Origin: Streptomyces sp. RKND-216
GTDB taxonomy: Bacteria; Actinomycetota; Actinomycetes; Streptomycetales; Streptomycetaceae
Length of the DNA: 64,000 nt
Direction of reading: 5' to 3'
Assembly (NCBI RefSeq): GCF_004795255.1
Contig: NZ_SSBQ01000002.1
Location: 1,113,501 to 1,177,500, forward strand
Shown here: positions 1-9,161 of the stretch, piece by piece
How the letters are laid out: each line of letters starts with the position of its first letter
Position numbering within the stretch: position 1 is the stretch's first letter
Translations under genes and position numbers: made by a program
The notes under the pieces: generated by a model
What the model was told of the DNA's origin: nothing
Databases searched by the model: none
The model's input: the letters and a program-made list of their open reading frames with translations, nothing else

Positions 1-186
1 GAAGGAGTCGTAGAAGGCCCGGCTCTCCCAGAAGCCGAAGAGGTGCGCGACGCCGCTGCGGGCACGGCTCCAGCCGCCGCCCTGCCCGCGAAAGCCGGGT
101 TCCCCGAGCAGCCCCGCCCATTTCCGCTGCCCCCGCTCGAACCCGCGACGGTCCACGACGGTGCAGCGCATCCACTTGACCAGCAC
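1..186 (-). CDS. YdbC-like (DUF4937-type) small protein, N-terminal part only
   Basis: A minus-strand reading frame runs from a GTG at 186 out of the window, giving 62 residues that begin MLVKWMRCTVVDRRGFERGQ and continue with a Trp-, Gly- and Arg-rich stretch ending SRAFYDSF. I recognise this as the start of the small YdbC/DUF4937-type proteins common in Streptomyces; their function is not established. The stop codon lies outside the window, so length and C-terminus are unknown. No clear ribosome binding site precedes the GTG, so the start is chosen by similarity. The gene is co-directional with nrdJ but separated from it by a strong terminator hairpin, so it is probably a separate transcription unit. 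Confidence 0.65.
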   Translation of the reverse strand, partial: MLVKWMRCTVVDRRGFERGQRKWAGLLGEPGFRGQGGGWSRARSGVAHLFGFWESRAFYDSF

Positions 187-311
187 TGCGCCATCGTACG
201 GCCAAGTGGGTGAGCGCCTAAGGCATCGACCCGCGTACACCGGCAGGGAACGCCCGCGCGAACGCCGCCGCGCACGAGCGGCCCGGTGCACGGGGGAGGG
301 AGCAGACGAAT

Positions 312-353
312 GGCGGGGGTGGACCGGCGCGTTCGCGCCGGTCCACCCCCGCC
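312..353 (-). terminator. Strong hairpin terminator after nrdJ
   Basis: A perfect 19-bp stem (312-330 with 335-353) closes a 4-base loop and starts 12 bases downstream of the nrdJ stop. It is very GC-rich with no T-tract, typical of Streptomyces terminators. It would end the nrdR-nrdJ transcript. Confidence 0.8.
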
Positions 354-364
354 GTTCGGGCTGG

Positions 365-3193
365 TCAGCTGCAGCCGCTGGTGGAGCCGCAGCCCTCGCA
401 GAGGTAGCAGCTGCCCGCTCGGCGCATCTTGGTGCCGCAGGAGAAGCACAGCGGAGCGTCGGCGTTCAGGCCGAGCTGCATCTCCACCAGTTCAGTGGAG
501 TTGTGCGCCTGCCGGGCCGGGTTCTGCGCAGCGGGCTCGTCGGCCGTGGGCGCGGACTGGGCCAGGCCCTCCGTGTCCAGCTCCTCCTCGCCGGGCTCGT
601 AGGAGCCGGTCTCCAGGTGGCGCTGGCGCTCCTCGGCGGAGTGGATGCCGAGTGCGGAGCGGGTCTCGAAGGGCAGGAAGTCCAGGGCGAGGCGCCGGAA
701 GATGTAGTCGACGATCGACTGCGCCATCCGCACGTCCTGGTCGTCCGTCATACCGGCCGGCTCGAAGCGCATGTTGGTGAACTTCGAGACGTAGGTCTCC
801 AGCGGGACGCCGTACTGGAGGCCGACGGAGACGGCGATGGAGAAGGCGTCCATCATGCCCGCGAGGGTCGAGCCCTGCTTGGACATCTTCAGGAAGACCT
901 CGCCGAGACCGTCGTCCGGGTAGGAGTTGGCGGTCATGTAGCCCTCGGCGCCGCCGACCGTGAAGGAGGTGGTGATGCCGGGGCGCCCCTTGGGCAGGCG
1001 GTTGCGGACCGGGCGGTACTCGACCACCGTGGCCGGCTCTTCCTTCTTCTCCTCCTCCTTCTGCCTGGCGGAGAGCGGCTGGCCGACCTTGCTGTTCTCA
1101 ACGTAGACGGCGAGCGCCTTGGTCCCGAGCTTCCAGCCCTGGAGGTAGATCTCCTCGACGTCCTCGACCGTGCTGGAGGCCGGCATGTTGACCGTCTTGG
1201 AGATTGCGCCCGAGAGGAACGGCTGGGCCGCCGCCATCATCCGCACGTGGCCCATCGGGGAGATGGAGCGCGCGCCCATGGCGCAGTCGAAGACCGCGTA
1301 GTGCGCGGGCTTGAGGCCGGGGGCGTCGACGACGTTGCCGTGCTCGGCGATGTGCTCGACGATCGCCTCGATCTGCTCCGGCTGGTAACCGAGGCGCTTG
1401 AGCGCCTTGGGCACCGTGTTGTTGACGATCTGCATCGAGCCGCCGCCGACCAGCTTCTTGAACTTGACCAGCGCGAGGTCCGGTTCCACACCGGTGGTGT
1501 CGCAGTCCATCATCAGGCCGATGGTGCCCGTCGGAGCGAGCACGGAGGCCTGCGCGTTGCGGTAGCCGTTCTTCTTGCCCAGACGGACGACGTCCTGCCA
1601 TGCCTCGGTGGCGGCGGCCCACACCGGGCTGTCCAGGTCGTCCATGCGGGTCGCCGCGTCGTTGGCGTCGGCGTGCTGCTTCATCACGCGCCGGTGGGCG
1701 TCGGCGTTGCGGGCGTAGCCGTCGTACGGGCCGACGGCACCGGCGAGTTCGGCGCTGCGACGGTAGGAGGTGCCGGTCATCAGCGAGGTGATGGCGCCGG
1801 CGAGCGCACGGCCGCCGTCGCTGTCGTACGCGTGGCCGGTGGCCATCAGCAGGGCGCCGAGGTTGGCGTAGCCGATGCCCAGCTGGCGGAAGGCCCGGGT
1901 GGTCTCTCCGATTTTCTCGGTCGGGAAGTCGGCGAAGCAGATGGAGATGTCCATCGCGGTGATGATCAGCTCGACCACCTTGGCGAACCGCTCCGCCTCG
2001 AACGACTGGTTGCCGTTGTCGTCGTCCCGCAGGAACTTCATCAGGTTGAGCGAGGCCAGGTTGCACGAGGAGTTGTCCAGGTGCATGTACTCGCTGCACG
2101 GGTTGGAGGCGGTGATGCGGCCCGACTCCGGCGACGTGTGCCAGTGGTTGATGATGTCGTCGTACTGGATGCCCGGGTCGGCGCAGACGTGTGCGGCTTC
2201 GGCCATCTTGCGGAACAGCGACTTGGCGTCGACCTTCTCGACGACCTCGCCGGTCATGCGGGCCCGCAGGGGGAAGTCCGAGCCGGCTTCCACGGCCTTC
2301 ATGAACTCGTCGGTGACGCGCACCGAGTTGTTGGCGTTCTGGTACTGGACGGAAGTGATGTCGTCGCCGCCCAGGTCCATGTCGAAGCCCGCGTCGCGCA
2401 GCGCGCGGATCTTCTCCTCCTCCTTCACCTTGGTCTCGATGAAGGCCTCGACGTCGGGGTGGTCGACGTCCAGGACGACCATCTTTGCTGCCCGGCGGGT
2501 GGCGCCGCCGGACTTGATGGTGCCGGCGGAGGCGTCCGCACCGCGCATGAAGGAGACGGGACCGGAGGCGTTACCGCCGGAGGAGAGCAGCTCCTTCGAG
2601 GAACGGATGCGGGAGAGGTTCAGGCCGGCGCCGGAACCGCCCTTGAAGATCATCCCCTCTTCCTTGTACCAGTCGAGAATCGACTCCATGGAGTCGTCGA
2701 CGGAGAGGATGAAGCAGGCGCTGACCTGCTGCGGCTGCTTGGTGCCGACGTTGAACCAGACCGGGGAGTTGAATGCGAAGACCTGGTGGAGCACTGCGTA
2801 GGCCAGCTCGTGCTCGAAGACGTCGGCGTCCTCCGAGGAGGCGAAGTAGCCATTCTCCTCACCGGCCGCGCGGTAGGTCTTCACCACGCGGTCGATGAGC
2901 TGCTTGAGGCTGTGCTCCCGCTCCGGGGTGCCGACCGCGCCGCGGAAGTACTTGCTGGTGACGATGTTGACCGCGTTCACCGACCAGAAGTCGGGGAACT
3001 CGACGCCGCGCTGCTCGAAGTTGACCGAGCCGTCGCGCCAGTTGGTCATGACGACGTCACGGCGCTCCCAGTTCACCTCGTCGTACGGGTGCACGCCGGG
3101 GGTGGTGTGGATGCGCTCGATGCGCAGACCCTTGTTCGCCTTGCCGCCCTTGGCGCGGGAGCCGCGTGCCGGGCCGCTCGTCGTCTCTGTCAT
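365..3193 (-). CDS. nrdJ: Class II (adenosylcobalamin-dependent) ribonucleotide reductase
   Basis: A 942-residue protein that reduces ribonucleotides to deoxyribonucleotides using coenzyme B12, so it works with or without oxygen. Visible family motifs include the early FNSPVWFNVG segment, the active-site region NPCSEYMHLDNSSCN, and the LAPTGTIGLMMDCDTTGVEPD stretch. The C-terminal tail is cysteine-rich (CFSCGTKM, CYLCEGCG, ending GCS) and would carry the redox-active cysteines that re-reduce the active site. The start at MTETTSGP is chosen over an upstream in-frame ATG because AGGGAGGCGGA sits just before it and the N-terminus then matches remembered Streptomyces NrdJ. It lies 117 bases after nrdR, on the same strand, and is probably co-transcribed. 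No cobalamin riboswitch was recognised in the gap. Confidence 0.95.
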   Translation of the reverse strand: MTETTSGPARGSRAKGGKANKGLRIERIHTTPGVHPYDEVNWERRDVVMTNWRDGSVNFEQRGVEFPDFWSVNAVNIVTSKYFRGAVGTPEREHSLKQLIDRVVKTYRAAGEENGYFASSEDADVFEHELAYAVLHQVFAFNSPVWFNVGTKQPQQVSACFILSVDDSMESILDWYKEEGMIFKGGSGAGLNLSRIRSSKELLSSGGNASGPVSFMRGADASAGTIKSGGATRRAAKMVVLDVDHPDVEAFIETKVKEEEKIRALRDAGFDMDLGGDDITSVQYQNANNSVRVTDEFMKAVEAGSDFPLRARMTGEVVEKVDAKSLFRKMAEAAHVCADPGIQYDDIINHWHTSPESGRITASNPCSEYMHLDNSSCNLASLNLMKFLRDDDNGNQSFEAERFAKVVELIITAMDISICFADFPTEKIGETTRAFRQLGIGYANLGALLMATGHAYDSDGGRALAGAITSLMTGTSYRRSAELAGAVGPYDGYARNADAHRRVMKQHADANDAATRMDDLDSPVWAAATEAWQDVVRLGKKNGYRNAQASVLAPTGTIGLMMDCDTTGVEPDLALVKFKKLVGGGSMQIVNNTVPKALKRLGYQPEQIEAIVEHIAEHGNVVDAPGLKPAHYAVFDCAMGARSISPMGHVRMMAAAQPFLSGAISKTVNMPASSTVEDVEEIYLQGWKLGTKALAVYVENSKVGQPLSARQKEEEKKEEPATVVEYRPVRNRLPKGRPGITTSFTVGGAEGYMTANSYPDDGLGEVFLKMSKQGSTLAGMMDAFSIAVSVGLQYGVPLETYVSKFTNMRFEPAGMTDDQDVRMAQSIVDYIFRRLALDFLPFETRSALGIHSAEERQRHLETGSYEPGEEELDTEGLAQSAPTADEPAAQNPARQAHNSTELVEMQLGLNADAPLCFSCGTKMRRAGSCYLCEGCGSTSGCS

Positions 3194-3310
3194 TCCGCCT
3201 CCCTGTACGGGCATAACGCCCCGTGTGCCCCGGTTCTTCCCGGAACGCGAATTTCTGATCATCGACCGGTCGGCCCCGCGGGCCGCCGGCCAGGTCTGAC
3301 GCCGTGCCGC

Positions 3311-3832
3311 TCAGTCGGCGGCGGCAGTGGGCGCGGGCACGTCGAGGCCCCCGTGACCCTCGACGGGTCCGGCTTCCTCGGCGGGAGGCCGGGTCTCGCG
3401 GAGTTCCGCGACAGCGGCCTCGAAGTCCTCGAGCGACTCGAAAGCCCGGTAGACGGACGCGAATCGCAGATAGGCGACAAGGTCCAGGTCCTGGAGCGGA
3501 CCCAGTATGGCGAGGCCCACGTCGTGCGTGGACAGCTCCGCGCTTCCGGTTGCTCTGACCGCTTCCTCGACCCGCTGGCCGAGCTGGGCGAGCGCGTCCT
3601 CGGTGACGGGACGCCCCTGGCAGGCCTTGCGGACTCCGGCGATCACCTTGTCCCGGCTGAACGGTTCGGTGACACCGCTGCGCTTGATCACCATCAGTGA
3701 CGCGTTCTCCACCGTGGTGAACCGGCGCGAGCAGTCGGGACACTGCCGGCGGCGCCGGATCGCGGTGCCGTCGTCGGTGGTGCGGCTGTCGACCACGCGG
3801 CTGTCCGGGTGCTTGCAGAAGGGACAGTGCAT
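3311..3832 (-). CDS. nrdR: Transcriptional repressor NrdR
   Basis: A 173-residue repressor of ribonucleotide reductase genes. The N-terminus [17 protein letters not shown] has the zinc-ribbon cysteines C3 and C6, paired with C31 and C34 in [13 protein letters not shown]. An ATP-cone domain follows from about residue 49 ([20 protein letters not shown]), the part that senses dATP/ATP in this family. The C-terminus is an acidic, Pro/Ala-rich tail. The ATG at 3832 is fixed by the conserved first residues; a longer frame upstream is not needed. It is first in a two-gene unit with nrdJ and is divergent from lexA. Two NrdR-box-like palindromes lie upstream, suggesting that it represses its own operon. 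Confidence 0.95.
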   Translation of the reverse strand: MHCPFCKHPDSRVVDSRTTDDGTAIRRRRQCPDCSRRFTTVENASLMVIKRSGVTEPFSRDKVIAGVRKACQGRPVTEDALAQLGQRVEEAVRATGSAELSTHDVGLAILGPLQDLDLVAYLRFASVYRAFESLEDFEAAVAELRETRPPAEEAGPVEGHGGLDVPAPTAAAD

Positions 3833-3954
3833 CGTTCCCGACCCCTCCCGTGAACCCTCGCCGTGCATGCCTGGAACACCCTGAGGAGACCGCATGGGAC
3901 TCCTCGGGACGTGCCACCAGCATAGGCCACGCTCACCCCAAGGGAGGCGGCGGG

Positions 3955-3969
3955 ACCACAACTTGTGGT
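3955..3969. promoter_or_regulatory. NrdR-box-like palindrome 1
   Basis: ACCACAACTTGTGGT is a perfect 15-base palindrome around a central C. It lies 123 bases upstream of the nrdR start. Its resemblance to the ACACNNTATNNTGTGT-type NrdR box and its pairing with a second copy 31 bases away suggest an NrdR operator. The assignment is from pattern and context. Confidence 0.7.
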
Positions 3970-3985
3970 GGCCGACGCCAATCTA

Positions 3986-4000
3986 ACCACTAGATCTGGT
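3986..4000. promoter_or_regulatory. NrdR-box-like palindrome 2
   Basis: ACCACTAGATCTGGT is an imperfect palindrome whose left half matches box 1 (ACCAC). Start-to-start spacing from box 1 is 31 bases, close to three helical turns, which is the usual arrangement of paired NrdR boxes on one DNA face. Confidence 0.65.
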
Positions 4001-4211
4001 GCCCGCTGCACTACCCGGCAGTACGCGTGTCGCGGCGCGCGACGGCGTCGAGCGTACGCTGCGGCGGGAGGGAAGCTCGCGGCGGGGCGGGCACGGCGAA
4101 GCGGCCCCGACGTGTCGCGGCGCACCACCGGAGAACCCACCCGAGAGCGGGCGACGCACCTCGCAATACACGCAGGCGCATGATCACGAAAGGTGAATGC
4201 CGATATTTCAC

Positions 4212-4227
4212 TCGAACGTGTGTTTGG
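4212..4227 (+). promoter_or_regulatory. LexA (SOS) box upstream of lexA
   Basis: TCGAACGTGTGTTTGG matches the actinobacterial SOS pattern TCGAACNNNNGTTCGA at 13 of the 16 places, counting the four free ones. It overlaps the proposed -35 element of the lexA promoter, fitting autorepression by LexA. Confidence 0.8.
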
Positions 4228-4253
4228 CGCAACCTTTCGAAACCAACTACCGT
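4224..4253 (+). promoter_or_regulatory. Candidate lexA promoter
   Basis: TTGGCG at 4224-4229 and TACCGT at 4248-4253 are separated by 18 bases, an acceptable housekeeping sigma arrangement. The -35 hexamer lies inside the LexA box. The rest of the 456-base gap between nrdR and lexA shows the two NrdR boxes and no further gene. Confidence 0.5.
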
Positions 4254-4288
4254 TGAGCCACAGGGAGAACCGCACGAGAGGGGCCGTC

Positions 4289-5077
4289 ATGACCACCGCA
4301 GACACCGCGACCATCACCGCCGAAGACCGCGCCGCACTCGGCGCCGACAAGGACGCGGCGGCCGACCGCGACGGCACGGGCGCCGATCGGCCGGCCCCCC
4401 CGGCCACACGCTCGTTGCCGGGCAGGCCACCCGGCGTCCGGGCCGACAGCTCCGGTCTCACCGACCGGCAGCGCCGGGTGATCGAAGTGATCCGCGACTC
4501 CGTGCAGCGGCGCGGCTACCCACCGTCGATGCGTGAGATCGGGCAGGCGGTCGGCCTCTCCAGCACCTCCTCGGTGGCGCACCAGCTCATGGCGCTGGAG
4601 CGGAAGGGCTTCCTGCGCCGCGACCCGCACCGCCCCCGGGCCTACGAGGTCCGCGGCTCCGACACTCCCAGCACCCAGACCGCGGACACCACGGGCAAAC
4701 CGTCCGCCTCGTACGTGCCGCTGGTCGGCCGCATCGCCGCCGGCGGTCCGATCCTCGCCGAGGAGTCCGTCGAGGACGTCTTCCCGCTGCCGCGTCAACT
4801 CGTCGGCGACGGAGAGCTGTTCGTGCTCAAGGTCGTCGGCGACTCGATGGTCGACGCGGCGATCTGCGACGGCGACTGGGTCACCGTGCGCCGCCAGCCG
4901 GTGGCGGAGAACGGCGACATCGTCGCCGCGATGCTGGACGGCGAAGCGACCGTCAAGCGCTTCAAGCGGGAGGACGGACACGTGTGGCTGCTCCCGCACA
5001 ACGCCTCCTACCAACCGATCCCCGGCGACGAGGCGACCATCCTCGGAAAGGTCGTCGCAGTCCTGCGCCGCGTCTGA
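4289..5077 (+). CDS. lexA: SOS repressor LexA
   Basis: A 262-residue repressor of the DNA-damage regulon that also acts as a self-cleaving serine protease stimulated by RecA filaments. After a low-complexity N-terminal extension of about 55 residues comes the winged-helix DNA-binding domain ([20 protein letters not shown], then [20 protein letters not shown]). The C-terminal S24 peptidase domain has the cleavage site Ala151-Gly152 in GRIAAGGPI, the catalytic Ser186 in GDSMVDAAI and Lys223 in ATVKRF. The start at MTTADTA is preceded by GAGAGGGG; an upstream ATG at 4193 is in frame but overlaps the operator region. It is controlled by the SOS box at 4212-4227 and is divergent from nrdR. Confidence 0.97.
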   Translation: MTTADTATITAEDRAALGADKDAAADRDGTGADRPAPPATRSLPGRPPGVRADSSGLTDRQRRVIEVIRDSVQRRGYPPSMREIGQAVGLSSTSSVAHQLMALERKGFLRRDPHRPRAYEVRGSDTPSTQTADTTGKPSASYVPLVGRIAAGGPILAEESVEDVFPLPRQLVGDGELFVLKVVGDSMVDAAICDGDWVTVRRQPVAENGDIVAAMLDGEATVKRFKREDGHVWLLPHNASYQPIPGDEATILGKVVAVLRRV

Positions 5078-5104
5078 CGGCCCGCAGCCTCACGCTCCCT
5101 GAAC

Positions 5105-5138
5105 GAGCCCCGGAACACCTGCGCCGGTTCCGGGGCTC
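5105..5138 (+). terminator. Hairpin terminator after lexA
   Basis: A 12-bp perfect stem, GAGCCCCGGAAC (5105-5116) with GTTCCGGGGCTC (5127-5138), lies 28 bases after the lexA stop. It faces the minus-strand dinG gene and may serve both directions. Confidence 0.75.
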
Positions 5139-5234
5139 TGCTGCGCCCGCACGACGGGTCCGCTCCGGCGCGGGGGCGGGGCAAGGGGTGTCCACGTCGC
5201 CCCGCCGACACACGCACCGCTGCGCCGCCCGCCC

Positions 5235-7250
5235 TCAGCCGTCGGCCCGGGCCGCCGCGTCGATGGCGGCCAGCGACCGGCGCGCCTGATTGCGGTCGGT
5301 GGTGTACCAGAAGTCCGGCATCGACGCCCGCAGGAACGACCCGTAGCGGGCCCGCTCCAGCCGGGGGTCCAGCACCGCCACCACGCCGCGGTCCCCCGCC
5401 GCGCGGACCAGCCGCCCGGCGCCCTGGGCCATCAGCAGCGCCGCGTGCGTCGCCGCGACGGCCATGAAGCCGTTGCCCCCGCCTTCCTCGACCGCCTTCT
5501 GGCGGGCGCTCGTCAGCGGGTCGTCCGGGCGCGGGAAGGGGATGCGGTCCATCACCACCAGCTGGCAGTTGACGCCGGGTACATCCACGCCCTGCCAGAG
5601 CGACAACGTCCCGAACAGGCAGGTCTCCGGGTCCTCGGCGAAGGTGCGGATGAGTTCGCCGAGGGTCTCCTCACCCTGGAGCAGGATCGGCATCTCCAGC
5701 CGGCCGCGCAGCGCCTCGGCCGCCGCCTGTGCGCCTCGCATCGAGGAGAACAACCCGAGTGTACGGCCGCCCGCGGCCTCCACCAGTTCGGACAGCTCGT
5801 CGAGCATGTCGCTCCGGGACCCCTCCCTGCCGGGCGGGGACAGGTGCTTGGCGACGTACAGGATGCCCTGCTTGCGGTAGTCGAACGGCGAGCCGACATC
5901 CAGCCCGCGCCAGCGCGGGAGTTCGGCGTCCTCGACCGACTCCTCCTCGCTCTCCTGGGCCTCCTGCGCCTGCCGCGCCTGCCGCCCCTCGGGGGCCAGG
6001 CCGAGCGAGGCCCCGACGCCGTCGAAGTCGCCGCCGAGCTTCAGCGTGGCCGAGGTGAGCACCACGGAGCGGTCCTCGAAGAGCTTCTCCCGCAGCAGCC
6101 CGGACACGGACAGCGGCGCCACCTTCAAGGAGGCGCCCCAGCGGTCGTGGCGTTCGCACCAGACCACGTCGTACTCCGAGCCGTGCGTGAGGCGTTCGGC
6201 GACGTCGTGGACGCTCTCGATGGAAGCCATCGCCTGCTTGCGGACGGCGTCCTCGTCCTGGACCGAGCGGTCGCGGGTGTCGCCGAGCGCGGTGATGCAC
6301 AACCGTGCGGCGTCCCGGAGGGCCGCCAGCACGTAGCCCAGATCCTCGGGGATCTCCTCCAGCCGGCCCGGCAGCGCGAGCTCCATCAGCCGCTCGAAGC
6401 CCTCGGAAGCGGTCTGCAGCCGGTCGGCGGCCTTCTCGTCGACGAGCTTGGCGACGCGGCGCACCGCGCGGTTCACACCGCCAGGCGTCAGCTCGCCCGT
6501 GGCCACCCCGGTGACGCGGGAGACCAGCTCGTGCGCCTCGTCGACCACCAGCACGTCGTGGTTCGGCAGGACGGGTGCGCCCTCGATGGCGTCGATGGCA
6601 AGCAGCGCGTGGTTGGTGACGACGACCTCCGCGAGCTTGGCCCGTTCCCGCGCCGCCTCCGCGAAGCACTCGGCGCCGTAGGCGCAGCGGCTCGCGCCGA
6701 GGCACTCGCGGGCGGACACCGACACCTGCGCCCAGGCGCGGTCGGAGACGCCCGGGGTGAGGTCGTCGCGGTCGCCGGTCTCGGTGTCGTCCGACCAGTC
6801 GCGCAGCCGGAGCAGGTCCTTGCCCAGCTTGCTGGTCGGTGCGGCGGCCTCGAAAGGATCGAAGAGTCCCTCCTCCTCGTCCTGCGGGACGCCCTCGTGC
6901 AGGCGGTGCAGGCAGAGGTAGTTGGACCGGCCCTTGAGCATCGCGAACTCGGGGCGCCTGCGCAGCTCGGGGTGCAGGGCGTCCACGGTGCGCGGCAGGT
7001 CGCGCTCGACGAGCTGCCGCTGCAGCGCCAGGGTGGCCGTGGCGATCACCGCGCGGTCGCCCTGGGCGAGCACGGGCACCAGGTAGCCGAGGGACTTCCC
7101 GGTGCCCGTCCCGGCCTGGACCAGCAGGTGGCTGCCGTCTTCGACGGCGTCCGCGACGGCGTGTGCCATAGCGACCTGACCGGGGCGCTCCGTGCCCCCG
7201 ACGGCTTCGACGGCGGCGTGCAGGAGATCGGAGAGGTCAGGCTTGCTCAT
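5235..7250 (-). CDS. dinG: DinG/YoaA-type ATP-dependent DNA helicase (XPD-like)
   Basis: A 671-residue superfamily 2 helicase of the DinG/XPD group, which unwinds damaged or structured DNA in the 5'-3' direction. Walker A is AGTGTGKS near residue 41, and the DEAH box is VVDEAHEL. Between them a cysteine cluster (ARECLGASRCAYGAECF, with an earlier LCLH) could hold the 4Fe-4S cluster of this family. A late QGAGRLVRAAGDRG motif is helicase motif VI. The ATG at 7250 begins MSKPDLSDLLHAAVEAVGG, a normal family N-terminus. It lies 98 bases downstream of the siderophore synthetase gene on the same strand. No LexA box was seen in front of it, so SOS control is not shown here. Confidence 0.9.
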   Translation of the reverse strand: MSKPDLSDLLHAAVEAVGGTERPGQVAMAHAVADAVEDGSHLLVQAGTGTGKSLGYLVPVLAQGDRAVIATATLALQRQLVERDLPRTVDALHPELRRRPEFAMLKGRSNYLCLHRLHEGVPQDEEEGLFDPFEAAAPTSKLGKDLLRLRDWSDDTETGDRDDLTPGVSDRAWAQVSVSARECLGASRCAYGAECFAEAARERAKLAEVVVTNHALLAIDAIEGAPVLPNHDVLVVDEAHELVSRVTGVATGELTPGGVNRAVRRVAKLVDEKAADRLQTASEGFERLMELALPGRLEEIPEDLGYVLAALRDAARLCITALGDTRDRSVQDEDAVRKQAMASIESVHDVAERLTHGSEYDVVWCERHDRWGASLKVAPLSVSGLLREKLFEDRSVVLTSATLKLGGDFDGVGASLGLAPEGRQARQAQEAQESEEESVEDAELPRWRGLDVGSPFDYRKQGILYVAKHLSPPGREGSRSDMLDELSELVEAAGGRTLGLFSSMRGAQAAAEALRGRLEMPILLQGEETLGELIRTFAEDPETCLFGTLSLWQGVDVPGVNCQLVVMDRIPFPRPDDPLTSARQKAVEEGGGNGFMAVAATHAALLMAQGAGRLVRAAGDRGVVAVLDPRLERARYGSFLRASMPDFWYTTDRNQARRSLAAIDAAARADG

Positions 7251-7348
7251 AGGGCTGACAGCCTACGCGGCGCCGCTGACATCGGGGCTCCGGTCCGTGG
7301 CGATCCGGCCACGCCGCTGGCCGGTCACGAACGGTGCGGGGCCCCGGG

Positions 7349-9121
7349 TCACGGGCCGTGCAGCGGGTTGGGCACGGTGCCGTGCACGGCGGCGTGCGGC
7401 CGCTCGCTGCGGTCCCGGTAACCGTCCGCGTGCAGCCGGTTGCGGTTGAGGCAGAGCCGCTCGATGCGCGGGGCGAGCATGTCGAACGTCTCGAAGCGTT
7501 CCTTCAGCTCGGGGAAGCGGCGGTGGTAGCGCCGCACCTCGTCCCGGACGAGTGCCCAGAAGACGTGTTCGGGGACGCCGAGCTGGTCCTCGCACAGCGG
7601 GGCCAGGTAGCGGAAGACGCCGACGAACAGACCCGCGTGGATGAACTGCGGGAGGAAGGACGGCTCCTCGGTGAGCAGCACCTCGCGGACGTCCTCCGGC
7701 ATCGACGCGTGCTCGGGCAGGCGCAGAGCGCTGACATTGACGTCGTCGACGAAGTCCTTGACCGCGAGCCGCACCGGCACGTCGTCCCCGTCGAAGACCA
7801 CGATGGCGTTCTCGCCGTGCGGGGAGAAGACCGTGCCGTAGCGGTAGAGGAAGTGCAGCAGCGGCGGGAGCAGCGCGGCGAAGAGATTCCGCAGCCACGC
7901 GGTGGGCTCCAGGCCGGAGCGCGCGACGAGTTCGGCGGTCAGGGCCCGGCCGGCCGGGTCGGTGTGGAGCAGCGCGGCGAGCGTGCGGGCGCGCTCACCG
8001 GCGTCGAGGCGGGGCGGCAGCGGCTCGCGCCAGATGCAGCCGAGCAGCTCGCGGTACTGGTACGGCACCTGGGGCAGCGTGTCGTACACGGGATGCGGGA
8101 CCGTCACCGACGCGACCTCGCCGAGCAGGATCACCCGGCACTCGTCGCGCAGGAACGGGTCGCCGTCCCGCAGCCCGTGCACCCAGGCGGTGACGGCGGG
8201 GGCCGCCAGAGTCCGTTCGGTGGGCAGTCCGCGCCAGACGAGGGTGTTGAGGACGGACAACGGCAGCTTGACGGTGTGCCGCTCGGGGCGGGCGGCGTTG
8301 AGGAAGGTGCGGACGGACTGCTGCGGCAGCCGTACGTCGTCGTCGGTCTCCAAAGGGACGAGCGTGCCGCGGGCGATCTCGGCGGCGAAGAGGGGCGCGA
8401 CGGTCTCCTCCCACTGCCAGGGGTGGACGGGGAGCAGCAGGTGCTCGCCGGGCACGAGGCCCCTGGCACGGAGGATGGCGTCGAACCGGCCCCGGGTGGC
8501 GGCGCCGAGTTCGTTCGCGTAGAGGCGGGCGGGGTCGGCCAGCGCCCGTACGCCGCGGTAGACGGCGAGCGAGCGGTGCACCGCGATCCACGGGAGGCGG
8601 CGCGGCGTGCGGGCTTCCGGTGCCCAGTCGGCCGCGTCCGAGGTTGAGAAGCCGACGCGTCCCTTGTTGGCGACCAGCCAGGGGTGGCCCGTCTGGTGCC
8701 CCTCGAGTTCGGCGTAGCCCAGGTCGGCGAGGTCTGCTGCGGGGAGCGCGGTGGCGTCGAGGCGGGCGTCGGCGGTCAGGGTGGCGGTGAGTTCGCGGAT
8801 GAGGTGGCCGGTGGTGTCGCCGGACAGGCCGAGGAGGCCGTCGTGGGCGCGGGCGACGAAGTCGACCGGGTCGAGGGCCGGGGTGACGCTGTCGGGGTCG
8901 ATGATCCAGTGCCCGTAGGCGCCTCTGCGGGCGCGGAAGCGCAGCGTGAGGTCGGGGTCGACGGCGACGCTGTGGGTGCCGTCCTCCTCGGCGTGCGGGC
9001 GGATGATCCGCTCGTAGGCGAATTCGGCGAGCATCTTCGTCAGCAGCCGCCGTGCGGCTCGCTCCCACGTGTCCCGATCGAGGCCGTGGGGCAGTCGCAG
9101 GGCGGAGGGGTGCTGGGGCAC
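7349..9121 (-). CDS. IucA/IucC-type NIS siderophore synthetase (second of two)
   Basis: A 590-residue ATP-dependent carboxylate-amine ligase of the NRPS-independent siderophore (NIS) family. Family signatures are GHQTGHPWLVANKGRVGF, LLPVHPWQWEE, VKLPLSVLNTLVWRG, FSPHGENAIVVFD and the C-terminal FhuF-like segment with NPLHGP at the end. The GTG start at 9121 is supported by AAGGAG at good spacing. It is the last gene of a three-gene unit, 40 bases after the GNAT gene. It might join a hydroxamate amine to a citrate- or succinate-type acid, but the substrate cannot be read from sequence. It is not obviously desD, because the desA/desB/desC partners are absent around it. Confidence 0.9.
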   Translation of the reverse strand: MPQHPSALRLPHGLDRDTWERAARRLLTKMLAEFAYERIIRPHAEEDGTHSVAVDPDLTLRFRARRGAYGHWIIDPDSVTPALDPVDFVARAHDGLLGLSGDTTGHLIRELTATLTADARLDATALPAADLADLGYAELEGHQTGHPWLVANKGRVGFSTSDAADWAPEARTPRRLPWIAVHRSLAVYRGVRALADPARLYANELGAATRGRFDAILRARGLVPGEHLLLPVHPWQWEETVAPLFAAEIARGTLVPLETDDDVRLPQQSVRTFLNAARPERHTVKLPLSVLNTLVWRGLPTERTLAAPAVTAWVHGLRDGDPFLRDECRVILLGEVASVTVPHPVYDTLPQVPYQYRELLGCIWREPLPPRLDAGERARTLAALLHTDPAGRALTAELVARSGLEPTAWLRNLFAALLPPLLHFLYRYGTVFSPHGENAIVVFDGDDVPVRLAVKDFVDDVNVSALRLPEHASMPEDVREVLLTEEPSFLPQFIHAGLFVGVFRYLAPLCEDQLGVPEHVFWALVRDEVRRYHRRFPELKERFETFDMLAPRIERLCLNRNRLHADGYRDRSERPHAAVHGTVPNPLHGP

Positions 9122-9161
9122 CGGAGTGTCTCCTTCTCGGGAAGTGTTCGCAGGGTGACGG

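Noticed and set aside
3194..3310. Cobalamin riboswitch ahead of nrdJ
   Set aside because: The 117-base gap is too short for a full cobalamin aptamer and shows no B12-box-like sequence.
161..3700. 1179-codon plus-strand open frame opposite nrdJ and nrdR
   Set aside because: It is antisense to two well-supported genes; at high GC the third-position bias keeps opposite frames open. Composition (His/Val/Asp/Arg-rich) is that of a shadow.
7251..7348. LexA box ahead of dinG
   Set aside because: I looked for GAAC-4-GTTC in the 98-base gap and found none.
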